From positions 62,001 to 126,000 of the forward strand of contig NZ_KB849717.1 of assembly GCF_000368825.1 (NCBI RefSeq): 64,000 nt of DNA. Direction: 5' to 3'. The position numbers and the translations under genes are program-made. Shown here piece after piece: positions 44,359 through 54,165 of this stretch; position 1 is the first letter of the stretch; every line of letters begins with the position of its first letter. This stretch comes from Acinetobacter ursingii DSM 16037 = CIP 107286 (GTDB lineage: Bacteria > Pseudomonadota > Gammaproteobacteria > Pseudomonadales > Moraxellaceae). A model generated the notes under the pieces. It ran no database searches and was not told the origin of the DNA. It worked only from the letters and a program-made list of their open reading frames with translations.

Positions 44359-45870
44359 ATGCGTTACATCGATCCTAATCAACCTGGTTCTAAGGTTCAA
44401 TTTAAATCTCAATATGAAAACTTTATTGGTGGGCAATGGGTTGCCCCTGTAAAAGGAGAATACTTTGAAAATATCTCTCCTGTCGATGGCAAAGTATTTA
44501 CAAAAATTCCGCGCTCAAGCGTGGAAGATATCGAGTTAGCATTGGATGCAGCCCACAAAGCTAAAGCACAATGGAACAAAGCTTCACCTACGACGCGTTC
44601 AAATTTATTGTTAAAAATTGCTGATCGTCTTGAAGCAAATCTAGAAATGTTAGCGGTTGCTGAAACATGGGACAACGGCAAGCCTGTACGTGAAACACTG
44701 GCAGCGGATATTCCATTGGCGATTGATCATTTCCGTTATTTTGCAGGCTGTATCCGCGCTCAGGAAGGCGGCATTTCAGAGATTGATGAAGATACCATCG
44801 CCTACCATTTTCATGAACCTTTAGGTGTCGTAGGTCAAATCATTCCGTGGAATTTCCCCATTTTAATGGCCGCGTGGAAAATTGCACCTGCTTTAGCTGC
44901 TGGCAACTGTATCGTACTAAAACCTGCTGAACAAACGCCTGTTAGTATTTTGGTACTGGTTGAACTGATTCAAGACCTTTTACCAGCGGGTGTACTCAAT
45001 ATTGTCAATGGTTATGGTGTAGAAGTTGGTCGTCCATTGGCGACCAATCCACGTATTGCAAAGATTGCCTTTACGGGTTCAACCAAAGTCGGGCAACAAA
45101 TTATGCAATATGCGACTGAGAATATCATTCCAGTCACACTTGAGCTTGGTGGCAAATCACCGAATATTTTCTTTGAAGATATTTTAGATAAAGATGATGA
45201 CTTCCTTGAAAAAACCCTAGAAGGTTTTGCCATGTTTGCTCTGAATCAGGGTGAGGTTTGTACTTGTCCTTCTCGTGCATTGGTTCAGGAAAGCATTGCA
45301 GATCGTTTCCTTGAAATGGCAGTTGAACGTGTTAAAAAAATCAAAACAGGTCATCCTTTAGATACAGATACTATGATTGGTGCGCAAGCATCCAAACAAC
45401 AGTTTGACAAAATTATTGGTTGTATCGATAGCGGTCGAAATGAAGGTGCGCAACTGCTTACAGGTGGTGATGCACGTCATGATGTGGATGGTGGTTTTTA
45501 TATTGAACCGACTATTTTCAAAGGCAATAATAGTATGAAAATTTTTCAGGAAGAAATTTTCGGACCTGTCTTGTCGGTCACGACATTTAAAGATTTTGAC
45601 GATGCGATGCGCATTGCCAATGATACGGTTTATGGTTTAGGTGCGGGCGTTTGGTCTCGTTCTGCGCATACCTCTTATCGTGCAGGTCGTGCAATTGAAG
45701 CGGGTCGCGTTTGGACCAACTGTTATCACATTTATCCTGCACATGCCGCATTTGGTGGCTATAAACAATCAGGTATTGGTCGTGAAAACCACAAAATGAT
45801 GCTGGATCATTATCAACAAACTAAAAACTTATTGGTCAGTTATTCAACCAAACCGATGGGCTTTTTCTAA
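44359..45870 (+). CDS. NAD-dependent aldehyde dehydrogenase (AcoD/ExaC type)
   Basis: Oxidises acetaldehyde and similar aldehydes to acids. The ATG at 44359 has an AAGGA ribosome site 8 nt upstream and gives 503 aa, the usual length; an upstream TTG/ATG extension of 45 codons is not needed. Catalytic motifs: [18 protein letters not shown] (Glu about 264) and [12 protein letters not shown] (Cys about 298). Its double cysteine stretch CTC is typical of AcoD/ExaC relatives. The divergent GAF regulator is its probable controller. Confidence 0.93.
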   Translation: MRYIDPNQPGSKVQFKSQYENFIGGQWVAPVKGEYFENISPVDGKVFTKIPRSSVEDIELALDAAHKAKAQWNKASPTTRSNLLLKIADRLEANLEMLAVAETWDNGKPVRETLAADIPLAIDHFRYFAGCIRAQEGGISEIDEDTIAYHFHEPLGVVGQIIPWNFPILMAAWKIAPALAAGNCIVLKPAEQTPVSILVLVELIQDLLPAGVLNIVNGYGVEVGRPLATNPRIAKIAFTGSTKVGQQIMQYATENIIPVTLELGGKSPNIFFEDILDKDDDFLEKTLEGFAMFALNQGEVCTCPSRALVQESIADRFLEMAVERVKKIKTGHPLDTDTMIGAQASKQQFDKIIGCIDSGRNEGAQLLTGGDARHDVDGGFYIEPTIFKGNNSMKIFQEEIFGPVLSVTTFKDFDDAMRIANDTVYGLGAGVWSRSAHTSYRAGRAIEAGRVWTNCYHIYPAHAAFGGYKQSGIGRENHKMMLDHYQQTKNLLVSYSTKPMGFF

Positions 45871-45887
45871 AACCAATTTTTAGACAT

Positions 45888-45969
45888 TAGACTTCTTTCA
45901 TTATTGTTTAATCCCTCTTTATTTTTCCCATAAGAAGGATAAATAAAAGGGACTTGTGAAAGAAGTCTA
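45888..45969. mobile_element. MITE-like hairpin element, copy 1
   Basis: 82 bp with perfect 12-bp terminal inverted repeats TAGACTTCTTTC / GAAAGAAGTCTA and an inner inverted pair (CCCTCTTTATTT / AAATAAAAGGGA), so it can fold end to end. Ends read TA-GACTTCTTTC...GAAAGAAGTC-TA, consistent with a TA target duplication. It has no coding capacity. A related copy lies at 51679-51759. It starts 17 bp after the aldehyde dehydrogenase stop and may serve as its terminator. Confidence 0.7.
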
Positions 45970-46148
45970 TTTAAGTATAAAGGTGATTGAGTCACCTCTT
46001 TATTTTCAAAAGAACTCGAATTGCCGTTTTATTCTTCATCGAACCTAAATCTAGCCGTATTTTCTTTTAAGCGCTGCTGATTGTACTGTTTTCTTTTTAC
46101 ATGATTTGGCTTAATGTAAAACAATACTCACACGCTGTTTAGATCCTT

Positions 46149-46865
46149 ATGACGCATCATACTTTTTCCAAAACGATTTACGCTATTCAGCACCTTGCTT
46201 TTGAAGACTTGGGTTCGCTGGAAGATATTTTTTATCAGTTAGGTTTTCGTATTCGCTATTTCGAGGCAGGTGTCGATGATTTAACTCCAGCGCTAAATTA
46301 TGAAGGTCTTACCGTGATTTTGGGCGGGCCAATTGGCGTTTATGAGGAAGAAGACTACCCTTTTTTAACGGATGAAATTCGCTTACTTCAACAACGACTT
46401 GCCAGTAAAAAACCAACTTTAGGGATTTGCCTGGGTGCACAGCTCATTGCAAGAGCCTTGGATGCCAAAGTATATGCAGGTCACCAAAAAGAAATTGGTT
46501 GGGGTGAACTTGAAATTAAACCGATTGAGCATAATATTTTAGAACCGCTTGAAGGTGTCTCAGTTTTACACTGGCATGGGGATACCTTTGATTTACCAGA
46601 ACATGCTACTCTTCTTGCTAGCTCTCCCCTTTATCCACATCAGGCATTTTCAATCGATCAGCATGTACTGGCTTTACAGTTTCATATCGAAGTGGCTGAA
46701 GATATGTTCGAACGTTGGCTGATTGGTCATACATGTGAATTGCGTCAGGGTAAGTTTTCAATTCCTCAGTTACGTGAGGAAAATTCACTGCATGCTCAAC
46801 ACCTTGAACATGCGGCATATCATGTGATTAAACAATTTTTAAAACAAAATCAACTATTAAGCTAA
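46149..46865 (+). CDS. Class I glutamine amidotransferase-like protein (GMP synthase type)
   Basis: A 238-aa single GATase domain. The nucleophile elbow LGICLGAQLIARAL has the cysteine near residue 96, and the His-Glu pair is in ALQFHIEV near residue 178. No synthetase domain is fused. Relatives include YfeJ-type GATase proteins and gamma-glutamyl hydrolases that act on small amines. No partner subunit is adjacent, so the role is unknown. A region of about 280 bp upstream contains the MITE-like element. Confidence 0.85.
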   Translation: MTHHTFSKTIYAIQHLAFEDLGSLEDIFYQLGFRIRYFEAGVDDLTPALNYEGLTVILGGPIGVYEEEDYPFLTDEIRLLQQRLASKKPTLGICLGAQLIARALDAKVYAGHQKEIGWGELEIKPIEHNILEPLEGVSVLHWHGDTFDLPEHATLLASSPLYPHQAFSIDQHVLALQFHIEVAEDMFERWLIGHTCELRQGKFSIPQLREENSLHAQHLEHAAYHVIKQFLKQNQLLS

Positions 46866-46890
46866 AAGAAGGTCTTTTTGGCCTCCTTTT
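46863..46890. terminator. Terminator between GATase and GFA genes
   Basis: AAAAGAAGG and CCTCCTTTT pair with one mismatch around a short loop; T-runs on both strands fit the convergent genes. Confidence 0.65.
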
Positions 46891-47297
46891 TAATTTTCCG
46901 AAGAAAATAACTCAATCACATCTTGTTCAGTCATCTGTTTGGCTGAAGATAAAAATGGATAATATGCAGGTTTATGATCTGCATAAATTTCCAGATGAAT
47001 TTTTGCCTGTTCAGGTAACTCAAACAATTGTGCATTTAAGCTGTAGTATTCCCGCTCATTGAGTTTGTAATATAAATTGGTGCCACATTCTTTACAGAAA
47101 TAACGCGCAGCCCATTCTGATGATGCATATTTTCCAATTAATTTTTCACCCGTCACTTTCAAATGATCTGTCACTTCCAGAGTCAAAGATGGCCCACCTC
47201 CCCATTTTCGACACATGGAACAATGACAAACCGTGATTTGCTCTGGATGAATATTTGTCTCAAATTGCACCGATCCACACAAACATTGACCGAACAT
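46890..47297 (-). CDS. GFA-family protein (glutathione-dependent formaldehyde-activating fold)
   Basis: A 135-aa zinc protein of the GFA/CENP-V fold. Cysteines in CLCGSVQFE (residues 5 and 7), CHCSMCRKWGGGPS (about 25-30) and FCKECGTNLYY (about 69-72) match the two zinc sites. Original members were linked to S-hydroxymethylglutathione formation, but most are of unknown function. Monocistronic, convergent with the GATase. Confidence 0.87.
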   Translation of the reverse strand: MFGQCLCGSVQFETNIHPEQITVCHCSMCRKWGGGPSLTLEVTDHLKVTGEKLIGKYASSEWAARYFCKECGTNLYYKLNEREYYSLNAQLFELPEQAKIHLEIYADHKPAYYPFLSSAKQMTEQDVIELFSSEN

Positions 47298-47364
47298 ATT
47301 GTTTCCTTTTATTGATGTTTAATTGGTTTTCATTTTTTTAGAATTGATTATTATGCTACACAAT

Positions 47365-47401
47365 AAAAAACCCATCATGTGTTTTTATTCATGATGGGTT
47401 T
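47365..47401 (-). terminator. Terminator of yceI-like gene
   Basis: AAACCCATCATG / CATGATGGGTTT, perfect 12-bp stem; on the minus strand followed by TTT-rich sequence. Confidence 0.85.
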
Positions 47402-47418
47402 GCTCAAACTGTAAACTT

Positions 47419-48000
47419 TTATTTCTTGGCAGCTTCTGCTTCAGTCGTAATGTTTACAGTAATTTTATCACCAACATTCGGCACATAGTTTCCGATACCA
47501 AATTCAGAACGATTAAATGAAGTGGTTGCATTGAAACCAATTGCAGGGACTTTTGCCATTGGATGTTCGCCTTGTTTATTTAACACAGCATCCAATACGA
47601 CAGGTTTAGTAATCCCTTTAACAGTTAAGTTACCTGTAATTTTGAAATGTTTTTTATCTTTGGTTTCAACTTTAGTACTTTTAAAAGTGATGTTTGGATA
47701 TTTAGCTGCATTAAACCAGCCTTCTTCTTGAAACTCTTTATCCAACGCAGTTACGTTTGTATTAACGCTACTGACGGGAATTGTCACTTCTACAGAAGAG
47801 TTTGCAGGTTTTGCATTGTCAACTTTAATCACACCTTGAATGTCGCTAAAGTTGGCACTTGGTGTAGAAAAACCAAAGTGGTTCCATGAAAATACAGTCG
47901 CAGTGTGAGTCGGATCAATTTTATAATCTACTGGCGCAGCTAAAGTTAATGTACTCGCAACTGCAACCGCCAAGCCAAGTGATAATGTTTTTAAACGCAT
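47419..48000 (-). CDS. YceI-family periplasmic lipocalin-like protein
   Basis: Secreted 193-aa protein of the polyisoprenoid-binding YceI family. The signal peptide ends after AAPV-preceding ATLTLA (about residue 22). The mature part begins VDYKIDPTHTATVFSWNHFG, typical of YceI, followed by FQEEGWFNAAKYPNITFKST and ITGNLTVKGITKPVVLD. YceI proteins bind isoprenoid quinones or similar lipids. A perfect palindrome lies 75 bp upstream and the divergent gene is an OsmC relative, suggesting co-regulated stress response. Confidence 0.92.
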   Translation of the reverse strand: MRLKTLSLGLAVAVASTLTLAAPVDYKIDPTHTATVFSWNHFGFSTPSANFSDIQGVIKVDNAKPANSSVEVTIPVSSVNTNVTALDKEFQEEGWFNAAKYPNITFKSTKVETKDKKHFKITGNLTVKGITKPVVLDAVLNKQGEHPMAKVPAIGFNATTSFNRSEFGIGNYVPNVGDKITVNITTEAEAAKK

Positions 48001-48302
48001 GATTATTTCCTACTGAGTGGATTGTTATTAGTTTATACATTGCTGATTTTAATACACTGTTATTTATAAGACGAATTGTTGCAAGCATGCAACAATCTTG
48101 ATTTAGTTAGTTTATCTTAACAAATCATCATATCAATCTGAAATAAAGCTTATATATTTAAATATTACTGAATTAAATACTATATTATTTAGATAAAATT
48201 AAACAAATGCTTTTAAGTCTGCTTGTCAACATACAAAATAACAACAAGCTCGATATGATTTATGCTAAAGATACTACTTTATTGATCAACTTAGGTTATT
48301 AC
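48001..48302. other. Divergent intergenic region of yceI-like and osmC-like genes
   Basis: AT-rich, about 300 bp, no gene. The only marked feature is the perfect 22-bp palindrome at 48075-48096. A possible 32-codon N-terminal extension of the OsmC gene lies in 48207-48302 and is judged untranslated. Confidence 0.6.
48075..48096. promoter_or_regulatory. Perfect 22-bp palindrome upstream of yceI-like gene
   Basis: ATTGTTGCA-agca-TGCAACAAT, two perfect 9-bp arms with a 4-nt spacer. It lies 75 bp before the yceI ATG and 207 bp before the osmC-like ATG, a fit for a dimeric repressor such as a TetR or MarR protein. It does not match a consensus I know. Confidence 0.6.
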
Positions 48303-48713
48303 ATGTCATACACTGCGCAAGCTCAAAGCACCAAAACACCTTATCGAGTAACGCTGACCGATCCCTCTGGACATGTCTGGTACGTCGATGAACCTGAAGA
48401 AAAAGGTGGACAAAATTCTGCACCTAATCCTATTTTGCTGCTTCTTTCTGCCTTAGGTGCATGCACGACCGTGACTTTGCAAATGTATGCAGACCATAAA
48501 CAAATACAACTTGAACATGTACAAGTCGATTTGATTTTAAATCCTCAAGGAGAAAGCGTTTCTTCTGACTCTAATCAAATTGAACGTAACATTAAACTGA
48601 CAGGAAACTTTACTGAAGATCAGCACAAACGTTTATTAAAAGTTGCTGAAAGTTGTCCTGTACATAAATTGTTGACTTCAAATATTTCAATTGAGACTGA
48701 AATGACTTTTTGA
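48303..48713 (+). CDS. OsmC-family peroxiredoxin-like protein
   Basis: OsmC/Ohr-fold thiol protein of 136 aa from the ATG at 48303 (MSYTAQAQSTKTP), preferred over a 32-residue upstream extension that reads as random AT-rich sequence. The two conserved cysteines are in ALGACTTVTLQMYA (near residue 61) and ESCPVHKLL (near 118), the peroxidatic pair of OsmC. NPILLLLSALGAC is the typical helix. It likely reduces organic hydroperoxides. Divergent from yceI-like gene. Confidence 0.85.
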   Translation: MSYTAQAQSTKTPYRVTLTDPSGHVWYVDEPEEKGGQNSAPNPILLLLSALGACTTVTLQMYADHKQIQLEHVQVDLILNPQGESVSSDSNQIERNIKLTGNFTEDQHKRLLKVAESCPVHKLLTSNISIETEMTF

Positions 48714-48867
48714 TTTTGCATTGATGCACTTATCTGAATAGACAAGTTTTATCGGTGCTCAGCAATACTGAGATCAAGCTCAACGGTTGCTGAGACAGCT
48801 CAGGTTAAAAGACAAAAAATTTCAATAATTCTCTTAACCTAGCTTTTCTTAATCATGCTTTTCTTGA

Positions 48868-49152
48868 TCACGAGTTATCACTTTTCCAATGACTTCCGAT
48901 TTGAACGAAATCAGGCAGTTTATCACTATGAAAGACATTATTTTCGTTATCAACAGCAAATCTGGATACTTCACTCTCATTTTTCGTATGACTTTTTTGA
49001 TAAAAACTAAATTCTCCTAACACGCCATCAAGTGCAGTCGAGTTTTTAATATCTGCGGCTAAGGCATGAGAGATAGACTGCGCAGGATGATCTATAAACT
49101 CGCAGTCACCTGTAACCGTGTGTCCATTTAAATCCACAAATGAAAATTTCAT
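48868..49152 (-). CDS. Hypothetical protein, 94 aa
   Basis: Small soluble protein beginning MKFSFVDLNGHTVTGDCEF, with a GGAG ribosome site 6 nt before the ATG at 49152 that decides the start over a TTG at 49164. Polar and acidic, with no domain recognised. It sits alone between the OsmC gene and the transketolase terminator. Codon use is reasonable. Function unknown. Confidence 0.6.
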   Translation of the reverse strand: MKFSFVDLNGHTVTGDCEFIDHPAQSISHALAADIKNSTALDGVLGEFSFYQKSHTKNESEVSRFAVDNENNVFHSDKLPDFVQIGSHWKSDNS

Positions 49153-49211
49153 GCCGATCTCCAATTAAAATCACACTATTCAAAAATATATCATAGAAAC
49201 ATTGAATCAAA

Positions 49212-49246
49212 AAAAATCCCAGCCAAGCTTTTGATTGACTGGGATT
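49212..49246 (-). terminator. Rho-independent terminator of tkt
   Basis: AATCCCAG / CTGGGATT 8-bp stem with a 16-nt loop that has inner pairing; on the minus strand followed by eight T. Confidence 0.85.
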
Positions 49247-49275
49247 ACAAACTTTAAGTTTCGCTAAAGTTTATT

Positions 49276-51264
49276 TTAGGCCGTTAAAGACTGCACAGCT
49301 TCGACTACAGTTTCGGTTGTAATACCAAAGAATTTAAATAGATCTTTAGCTGGCGCAGATTCACCATAAGTGGTCATGCCAATCACTTTGCCATCTAAAC
49401 CGACAAATTTCCACCAATAATCCACATGTGCTGCTTCTACAGCCACACGAGCACGGATGTTAGAAGGAAGTACAGCTTCACGGTAAGCCGCATCTTGCTT
49501 CATAAATTCTTCTGCACATGGCATTGAAACTACACGTACACCCTCAAGTTGAGCATAAGCATTCATTGCCAGTTCAACTTCTGAACCTGTTGCAATAATA
49601 ATCGCTTTAAGTTCACCTTTTTCCTGAGCCAATACATAGCCACCTTTTGCAGCATTTTGGATTTGCTCATCAGTACGGGTTTGGAATGCCAGATTTTGAC
49701 GGGACAAGATCAATGCAGATGGTCCATCTTTACGCTCTAAAGCAGATTTCCATGCAATTGCCGTTTCAACGGTATCCGCAGGACGCCATGTATTTAGATT
49801 TGGAGTAGAACGCAATGAAGCAATCTGTTCTACAGGTTGATGAGTTGGACCATCTTCACCCAAACCAATCGAGTCATGGGTATAGACATGGATCACACGT
49901 TGCTTCATCAGTGCAGACATACGCACTGCATTACGTGCATATTCCATAAACATCAAGAACGTTGCAACATAAGGGATGAATCCACCATGCAAGGCAACAC
50001 CATTAGCAATCGCAGTCATACCAAATTCACGTACACCATAATGTACATAGTTCCCTGCTGGATTGTCCTGAACACCCACACAACCTTTCCACAACGTCAG
50101 GTTTGAACCTGCAAGGTCAGCAGAACCGCCCAATAATTCAGGTAATAACGGCCCAAATGCCTGTAAAGTATTTTGGCTGGCTTTACGAGTTGCAATAGTT
50201 TCAGCTTTGGCATTGGTTTGTGCAATAAAGGCATCTGCTTGAGCCGCAAAATCAGCAGGTAAATCGCCAGAAATACGGCGCAAAAGTTCAGCTGCTTCAG
50301 TTGGATATTTTTCTTGATACGCTGCAAAAACTTTATCCCAAGCTGATTCAACTTGTTGACCTTTGGCTTTGGCATCCCAATGCTCATAAATGTCAGCTGG
50401 AATGACGAAAGCTTCATCTTCCCAACCTAACACTTCACGAGTAAGCTTGATTTCATCTGCACCGAGTGGCGCACCATGACTATCTTCTTTACCTTGTTTA
50501 TTTGGAGAACCTAAACCAATAATTGTTTTGCAGATAATAATGGTTGGTTTAGACGTTTCAGCTTGCGCTTCAATCGTTGCTTGGCGAATCGCATCTGCAT
50601 CATGACCATCAACACGTAACACTTGCCAGCCATAAGATTTGAAGCGTTGTTCTGTATCATCACTGAACCAGCCTTCTACTTCACCATCAATCGAAATACC
50701 GTTGTCATCATAGTAAGCAATCAACTTACCTAACCCCAAAGTTCCTGCCAGTGAACATGCTTCATGGGAAACACCTTCCATTAAGCAACCATCACCAAGG
50801 AAACAATAAGTAAAATGATCAACTACGGTTAAATCAGCTTTGTTAAATTGTGCAGCAAGCGTTTTTTCAGCTAAGGCAAAACCTACAGCATTGGCAATCC
50901 CCTGACCTAAAGGACCTGTTGTAGTTTCAATACCTGGTGCATAACCTAATTCTGGATGGCCTGGCGTTTTAGAATGTAATTGACGAAATTGCTTGATATC
51001 TTCAATTGAAACATCATAGCCCGTTAAATGTAGCAATGCATATTGCAACATTGAACCATGACCATTTGACAATACAAAACGGTCGCGGTTCGCCCATTGA
51101 GGATTGGCTGGATTATGGTTTAAAAACTCGCGCCAAACGACGTCTGCAATGTCTGCCATACCCATTGGCGCACCAGGATGGCCTGAGTTTGCCTGTTGTA
51201 CAGCATCCATAGCCAATACACGAATTGCGTTTGCAATACGACGTTCGTTTAAAGGGGTCGTCAT
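49276..51264 (-). CDS. tkt: Transketolase
   Basis: TPP-dependent enzyme moving two-carbon units in the pentose-phosphate pathway. The 662-aa protein has family length. Landmarks: [18 protein letters not shown] near residue 22, [18 protein letters not shown], the TPP/Mg motif [18 protein letters not shown] near 155 continuing to DDNGISIDG, and the pyrimidine domain with [15 protein letters not shown] and [12 protein letters not shown]. Monocistronic with its own terminator. Works with transaldolase (22569-23558) and supplies aromatic-acid precursors. Confidence 0.96.
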   Translation of the reverse strand: MTTPLNERRIANAIRVLAMDAVQQANSGHPGAPMGMADIADVVWREFLNHNPANPQWANRDRFVLSNGHGSMLQYALLHLTGYDVSIEDIKQFRQLHSKTPGHPELGYAPGIETTTGPLGQGIANAVGFALAEKTLAAQFNKADLTVVDHFTYCFLGDGCLMEGVSHEACSLAGTLGLGKLIAYYDDNGISIDGEVEGWFSDDTEQRFKSYGWQVLRVDGHDADAIRQATIEAQAETSKPTIIICKTIIGLGSPNKQGKEDSHGAPLGADEIKLTREVLGWEDEAFVIPADIYEHWDAKAKGQQVESAWDKVFAAYQEKYPTEAAELLRRISGDLPADFAAQADAFIAQTNAKAETIATRKASQNTLQAFGPLLPELLGGSADLAGSNLTLWKGCVGVQDNPAGNYVHYGVREFGMTAIANGVALHGGFIPYVATFLMFMEYARNAVRMSALMKQRVIHVYTHDSIGLGEDGPTHQPVEQIASLRSTPNLNTWRPADTVETAIAWKSALERKDGPSALILSRQNLAFQTRTDEQIQNAAKGGYVLAQEKGELKAIIIATGSEVELAMNAYAQLEGVRVVSMPCAEEFMKQDAAYREAVLPSNIRARVAVEAAHVDYWWKFVGLDGKVIGMTTYGESAPAKDLFKFFGITTETVVEAVQSLTA

Positions 51265-51678
51265 AGGTCAGCGTCCAAATAAATCGATAGAATATAAAAG
51301 ATGTGCATGAATCGAGATTCAAAAACAGGCTATATTGTCTTAAAAAAACAGGCACGGGTAAAGCCTATGTCGTGATTTTCCATACTTTTAAATGGTGGTT
51401 TTGATTGAATTGTGGTGAATCTTGTAGCGATACACAGGTTTTCATTTTTGTATTTTTTAAACGCATACGAAATAGATTATTTTTAAATCCACCAAATTCA
51501 AGTATAAATAAAATAAAATCAATTAGTTAAATTTATTTAAAACCCTATCAAGTTGATTAAAAATCGTTCATTTTCCGTATTAACTTTCAAGAAAATCATG
51601 CACCTTTAAAAAAAGAATTTTAATCAACTATTCAAAAAAAGAATGAATCACATTCAACTAAAAGCTTAGATGAGTAAT

Positions 51679-51759
51679 TAGACTTCTTTCATCATTGTAT
51701 AAGCCCTCTTTATTTTCCTCTCATAGCGAGAAATAAAAGAGACATACGAAAGAAGTCTA
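51679..51759. mobile_element. MITE-like hairpin element, copy 2
   Basis: 81 bp with the same 12-bp terminal inverted repeats TAGACTTCTTTC / GAAAGAAGTCTA as the copy at 45888-45969 and in the same orientation. The inner part differs (CCCTCTTTATTTTCCTCTC), but CCCTCTTTATTT and an AAATAAAAGAGA-like complement are kept. Ends are TA-bounded. Non-coding. Confidence 0.7.
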
Positions 51760-51835
51760 TTCGTTAAAAAATAGTAAACTCTTCGTCTTCGAAGCTAGAA
51801 ACAACGAGTAAATTGATAATTTTTTTGAATCAAAA

Positions 51836-51882
51836 CAGAAACTATCTTAAAAATCAGAAACTATCTTAAAAATCAGAAACTA
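51836..51882. repeat. 19-bp tandem repeat
   Basis: CAGAAACTATCTTAAAAAT occurs exactly twice in tandem (51836-51854, 51855-51873) and a third copy begins (CAGAAACTA) before diverging. It lies about 200 bp upstream of metK. Possible copy-number variation by slippage; function unknown. Confidence 0.75.
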
Positions 51883-52014
51883 AATTTTAAAGCACTGTCC
51901 AGAATCAATCGCAACTGATCATTTTATATAGCCTATATAAGTTTTACTCATACACATATCAGATAAAACAAGGCAAAAATGAAATTAATTCACGCAATTT
52001 AGTCAGGTTAAGCT

Positions 52015-52074
52015 AGTCCTAAAGGGCAAGTCGATGTAACATATTATGTCTTTAAAAATTACTGTGATAGGACT
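52015..52074 (+). promoter_or_regulatory. Possible ribosome-site sequestering pair in the metK leader
   Basis: AGTCCTA (52015-52021) is exactly complementary to TAGGACT (52068-52074), which contains the AGGA ribosome site of metK. The enclosed 46 nt form no obvious known riboswitch (not SAM-I, II or SAH by eye). If the pair forms, it would hide the metK start; regulation is inference. Confidence 0.35.
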
Positions 52075-52077
52075 TTC

Positions 52078-53244
52078 ATGCGCGAGTATGCTGTTTTTAC
52101 TTCGGAATCTGTAAGCGAAGGCCATCCAGATAAAATGGCTGACCAAATTAGTGATGCGATTCTGGATGCGATCTTAAGAGAAGACCCATACGCACGGGTT
52201 GCTTGTGAAACATTAGTAAAAACAGGCGCTGTGGTTCTTGCTGGTGAAATCACTACAACAGCCAATGTAGATTTCGAAGCCATTGTACGTCAAACCGTGA
52301 ATGGCATTGGCTACCATCATTCTGATCTTGGCTTTGACGGTTCAACCTGTGCTGTAATCAATATGATTGGTAAACAGTCTCCTGAAATTGCGCAAGGTGT
52401 AGATCGTCAAAAGCCTGAAGATCAGGGTGCTGGTGATCAAGGTTTAATGTTTGGCTATGCCAGCCGTGAAACTGATGTACTTATGCCAGCGCCTATTTCC
52501 TATGCGCATCGTTTAATGGAACGTCAGGCTGAATTACGTCGTTCAGGTGTGTTGCCATGGTTACGTCCAGATGCAAAAAGTCAGGTGACTTTTGCTTATG
52601 AAAATGGTCGACCTGTACGTCTGGATGCAGTGGTTCTTTCGACTCAACATGATCCTGAAATTTCTCAAACTCAGCTTAAAGAAGCTGTGATTGAAGAAAT
52701 TGTCAAACCTGTGATTCCAGCAGACATGTTCCATGCAGGTACCAAATTCCATATTAATCCTACAGGTATGTTTGTGATTGGCGGTCCAGTTGGGGATTGT
52801 GGACTTACAGGCCGTAAAATTATTGTGGATACTTACGGCGGTATGGCACGTCATGGTGGCGGTGCGTTCTCTGGTAAAGATCCATCAAAAGTTGACCGCT
52901 CTGCTGCTTATGCAGGTCGTTACGTGGCAAAGAATATCGTTGCAGCAGGCTTAGCAGATAAGTGTGAAATTCAGGTAAGTTATGCTATTGGTGTTGCGGA
53001 ACCTACTTCAATTTCAATCAATACCTTTAATACTGCAAAAGTCGATGATGAGCTGATTATTGCTTTAGTACGTGAACATTTTGATCTGCGTCCATTTGGT
53101 ATTACACGTATGTTGAATTTGTTACAACCGATGTATAAGCAAACTGCTGCTTATGGTCACTTTGGCCGTGAAGGCACGGATCATGCATTTACTTGGGAAA
53201 AGACAGATAAAGTTGACGTTCTTAAGGATGCTGCTGGTCTATAA
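52078..53244 (+). CDS. metK: S-adenosylmethionine synthetase
   Basis: Makes S-adenosylmethionine from ATP and methionine. The 388-aa protein shows [20 protein letters not shown] near residue 7, [13 protein letters not shown] near 120 (the adenosine-binding GAGDQG), and the P-loop-like [19 protein letters not shown] near 260. Length and motifs agree with the family. Ribosome site TAGGA is 7 nt before the ATG. Strong terminator follows at 53263. Essential. Confidence 0.97.
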   Translation: MREYAVFTSESVSEGHPDKMADQISDAILDAILREDPYARVACETLVKTGAVVLAGEITTTANVDFEAIVRQTVNGIGYHHSDLGFDGSTCAVINMIGKQSPEIAQGVDRQKPEDQGAGDQGLMFGYASRETDVLMPAPISYAHRLMERQAELRRSGVLPWLRPDAKSQVTFAYENGRPVRLDAVVLSTQHDPEISQTQLKEAVIEEIVKPVIPADMFHAGTKFHINPTGMFVIGGPVGDCGLTGRKIIVDTYGGMARHGGGAFSGKDPSKVDRSAAYAGRYVAKNIVAAGLADKCEIQVSYAIGVAEPTSISINTFNTAKVDDELIIALVREHFDLRPFGITRMLNLLQPMYKQTAAYGHFGREGTDHAFTWEKTDKVDVLKDAAGL

Positions 53245-53262
53245 AGCCACGCTCTATATTTT

Positions 53263-53292
53263 AAACAAGCCCGCATTTGCGGGCTTGTTTTT
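53263..53292 (+). terminator. Rho-independent terminator of metK
   Basis: AAACAAGCCCGCA / TGCGGGCTTGTTT stem, 13 bp with a 2-nt loop (opening to 4), then TTT. Confidence 0.93.
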
Positions 53293-53354
53293 ATGAGAAC
53301 CGATCGAAATAGTTAATCTAAAAAAATTAGTATAGCCCCCTAAATACTGGACTG

Positions 53355-53603
53355 TTAATTGGTTTTTTTATCATTAGAATTTAAAACATCCAGTATCGAC
53401 TTTTGTTCTGGCGTATCAGTTTCATGTGTCTGAATATAAAACTGCACTGATTTAAATACCATTACAACAGCGAAACACCCCATAATACAAAAAATCCACC
53501 ACCCGTATGGGCTGCGAATGTGTTGTGAACCACAATACGGACATTCTTTATCTGTCGATGCAACGACCTTGTTACAACATGCACAGTTATATTGGTATAG
53601 CAT
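53355..53603 (-). CDS. Small zinc-ribbon membrane protein, 82 aa
   Basis: A CxxC pair (CACC, residues 6-9) and CPYC (about 19-22) form a zinc-ribbon followed by GSQHIRSPYG and one membrane helix (WWIFCIMGCFAVVMVFKS, about residues 34-51), with a polar tail. Such proteins are found in Acinetobacter but I do not know a function. It stands alone between metK and an AT-rich region, with a GGAGG-like site (GGAGGG) upstream of the ATG. Confidence 0.65.
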   Translation of the reverse strand: MLYQYNCACCNKVVASTDKECPYCGSQHIRSPYGWWIFCIMGCFAVVMVFKSVQFYIQTHETDTPEQKSILDVLNSNDKKTN

Positions 53604-53840
53604 AATTAAACCCTCCCGAAGACCTCTAAACTTGTTTTTCTATTGACAGCTAAATCATTTTAGGCCTTATATTTTTATACTATGTGAAACAGAACAGGAT
53701 TTCAACGAAACTCAAAAATAATAAATTTATTAATTATCAACAATATACATAAAATACCACTTATAAGATTACATAAAAAATAGAATTATCCACAAAAAAA
53801 TTGTTAAAATTTATTAATAATCCCTCAGAAGTTGATCATT

Positions 53841-54035
53841 ATGACCCAATTGATTAATAAAGGTGGTTTTCGTGAACGGGCTAATCGTAGTCGGAAATAT
53901 AAAGAATCCGAAAACGAAAAAACCACTCTGGCTTCAAATAAATATCAGCCTAGTGTAAAAGCCGAGTCAAGCCATGTTGAATCCACAATTGACACGCCAT
54001 CTGAAACGCAGAAAAATCCAGACACAGATGAATAG
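53841..54035 (+). CDS. Small charged, probably disordered protein, 64 aa
   Basis: The ATG at 53841 is preferred over a TTG at 53832. Sequence is very polar (RANRSRKYKESENEKTT) and probably disordered, with no domain recognised. Codon use is acceptable but the weak ribosome site and short length make it only likely. It lies upstream of the flavin monooxygenase in an AT-rich region. Function unknown. Confidence 0.45.
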   Translation: MTQLINKGGFRERANRSRKYKESENEKTTLASNKYQPSVKAESSHVESTIDTPSETQKNPDTDE

Positions 54036-54165
54036 ATCTTTTATATCTTAATACATCATATTTTTTATTAAAAAAATAATCATAAAAGCTTTGAATGAAT
54101 CGATATAAAGCGTCTGCACATTTTGACTTAAGCTCATCATGAATCATGAAAAATAGAGTTAAGTC

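Larger units (their letters stand above)
51265..52077. other. Long divergent intergenic region between tkt and metK
   Basis: About 810 bp, very AT-rich, with no plausible gene. It contains the second MITE-like hairpin (51679-51759), a 19-bp tandem repeat (51836-51882) and a possible ribosome-site-sequestering pair near metK (52015-52074). I saw no SAM riboswitch consensus and no rRNA or tRNA gene. The stretch 51265-51678 shows nothing beyond low complexity. Confidence 0.6.

Noticed and set aside
51960-52077. SAM-II riboswitch before metK
   Set aside because: Some GCTA and AAAGGG words occur, but the pseudoknot stems of SAM-II could not be built.
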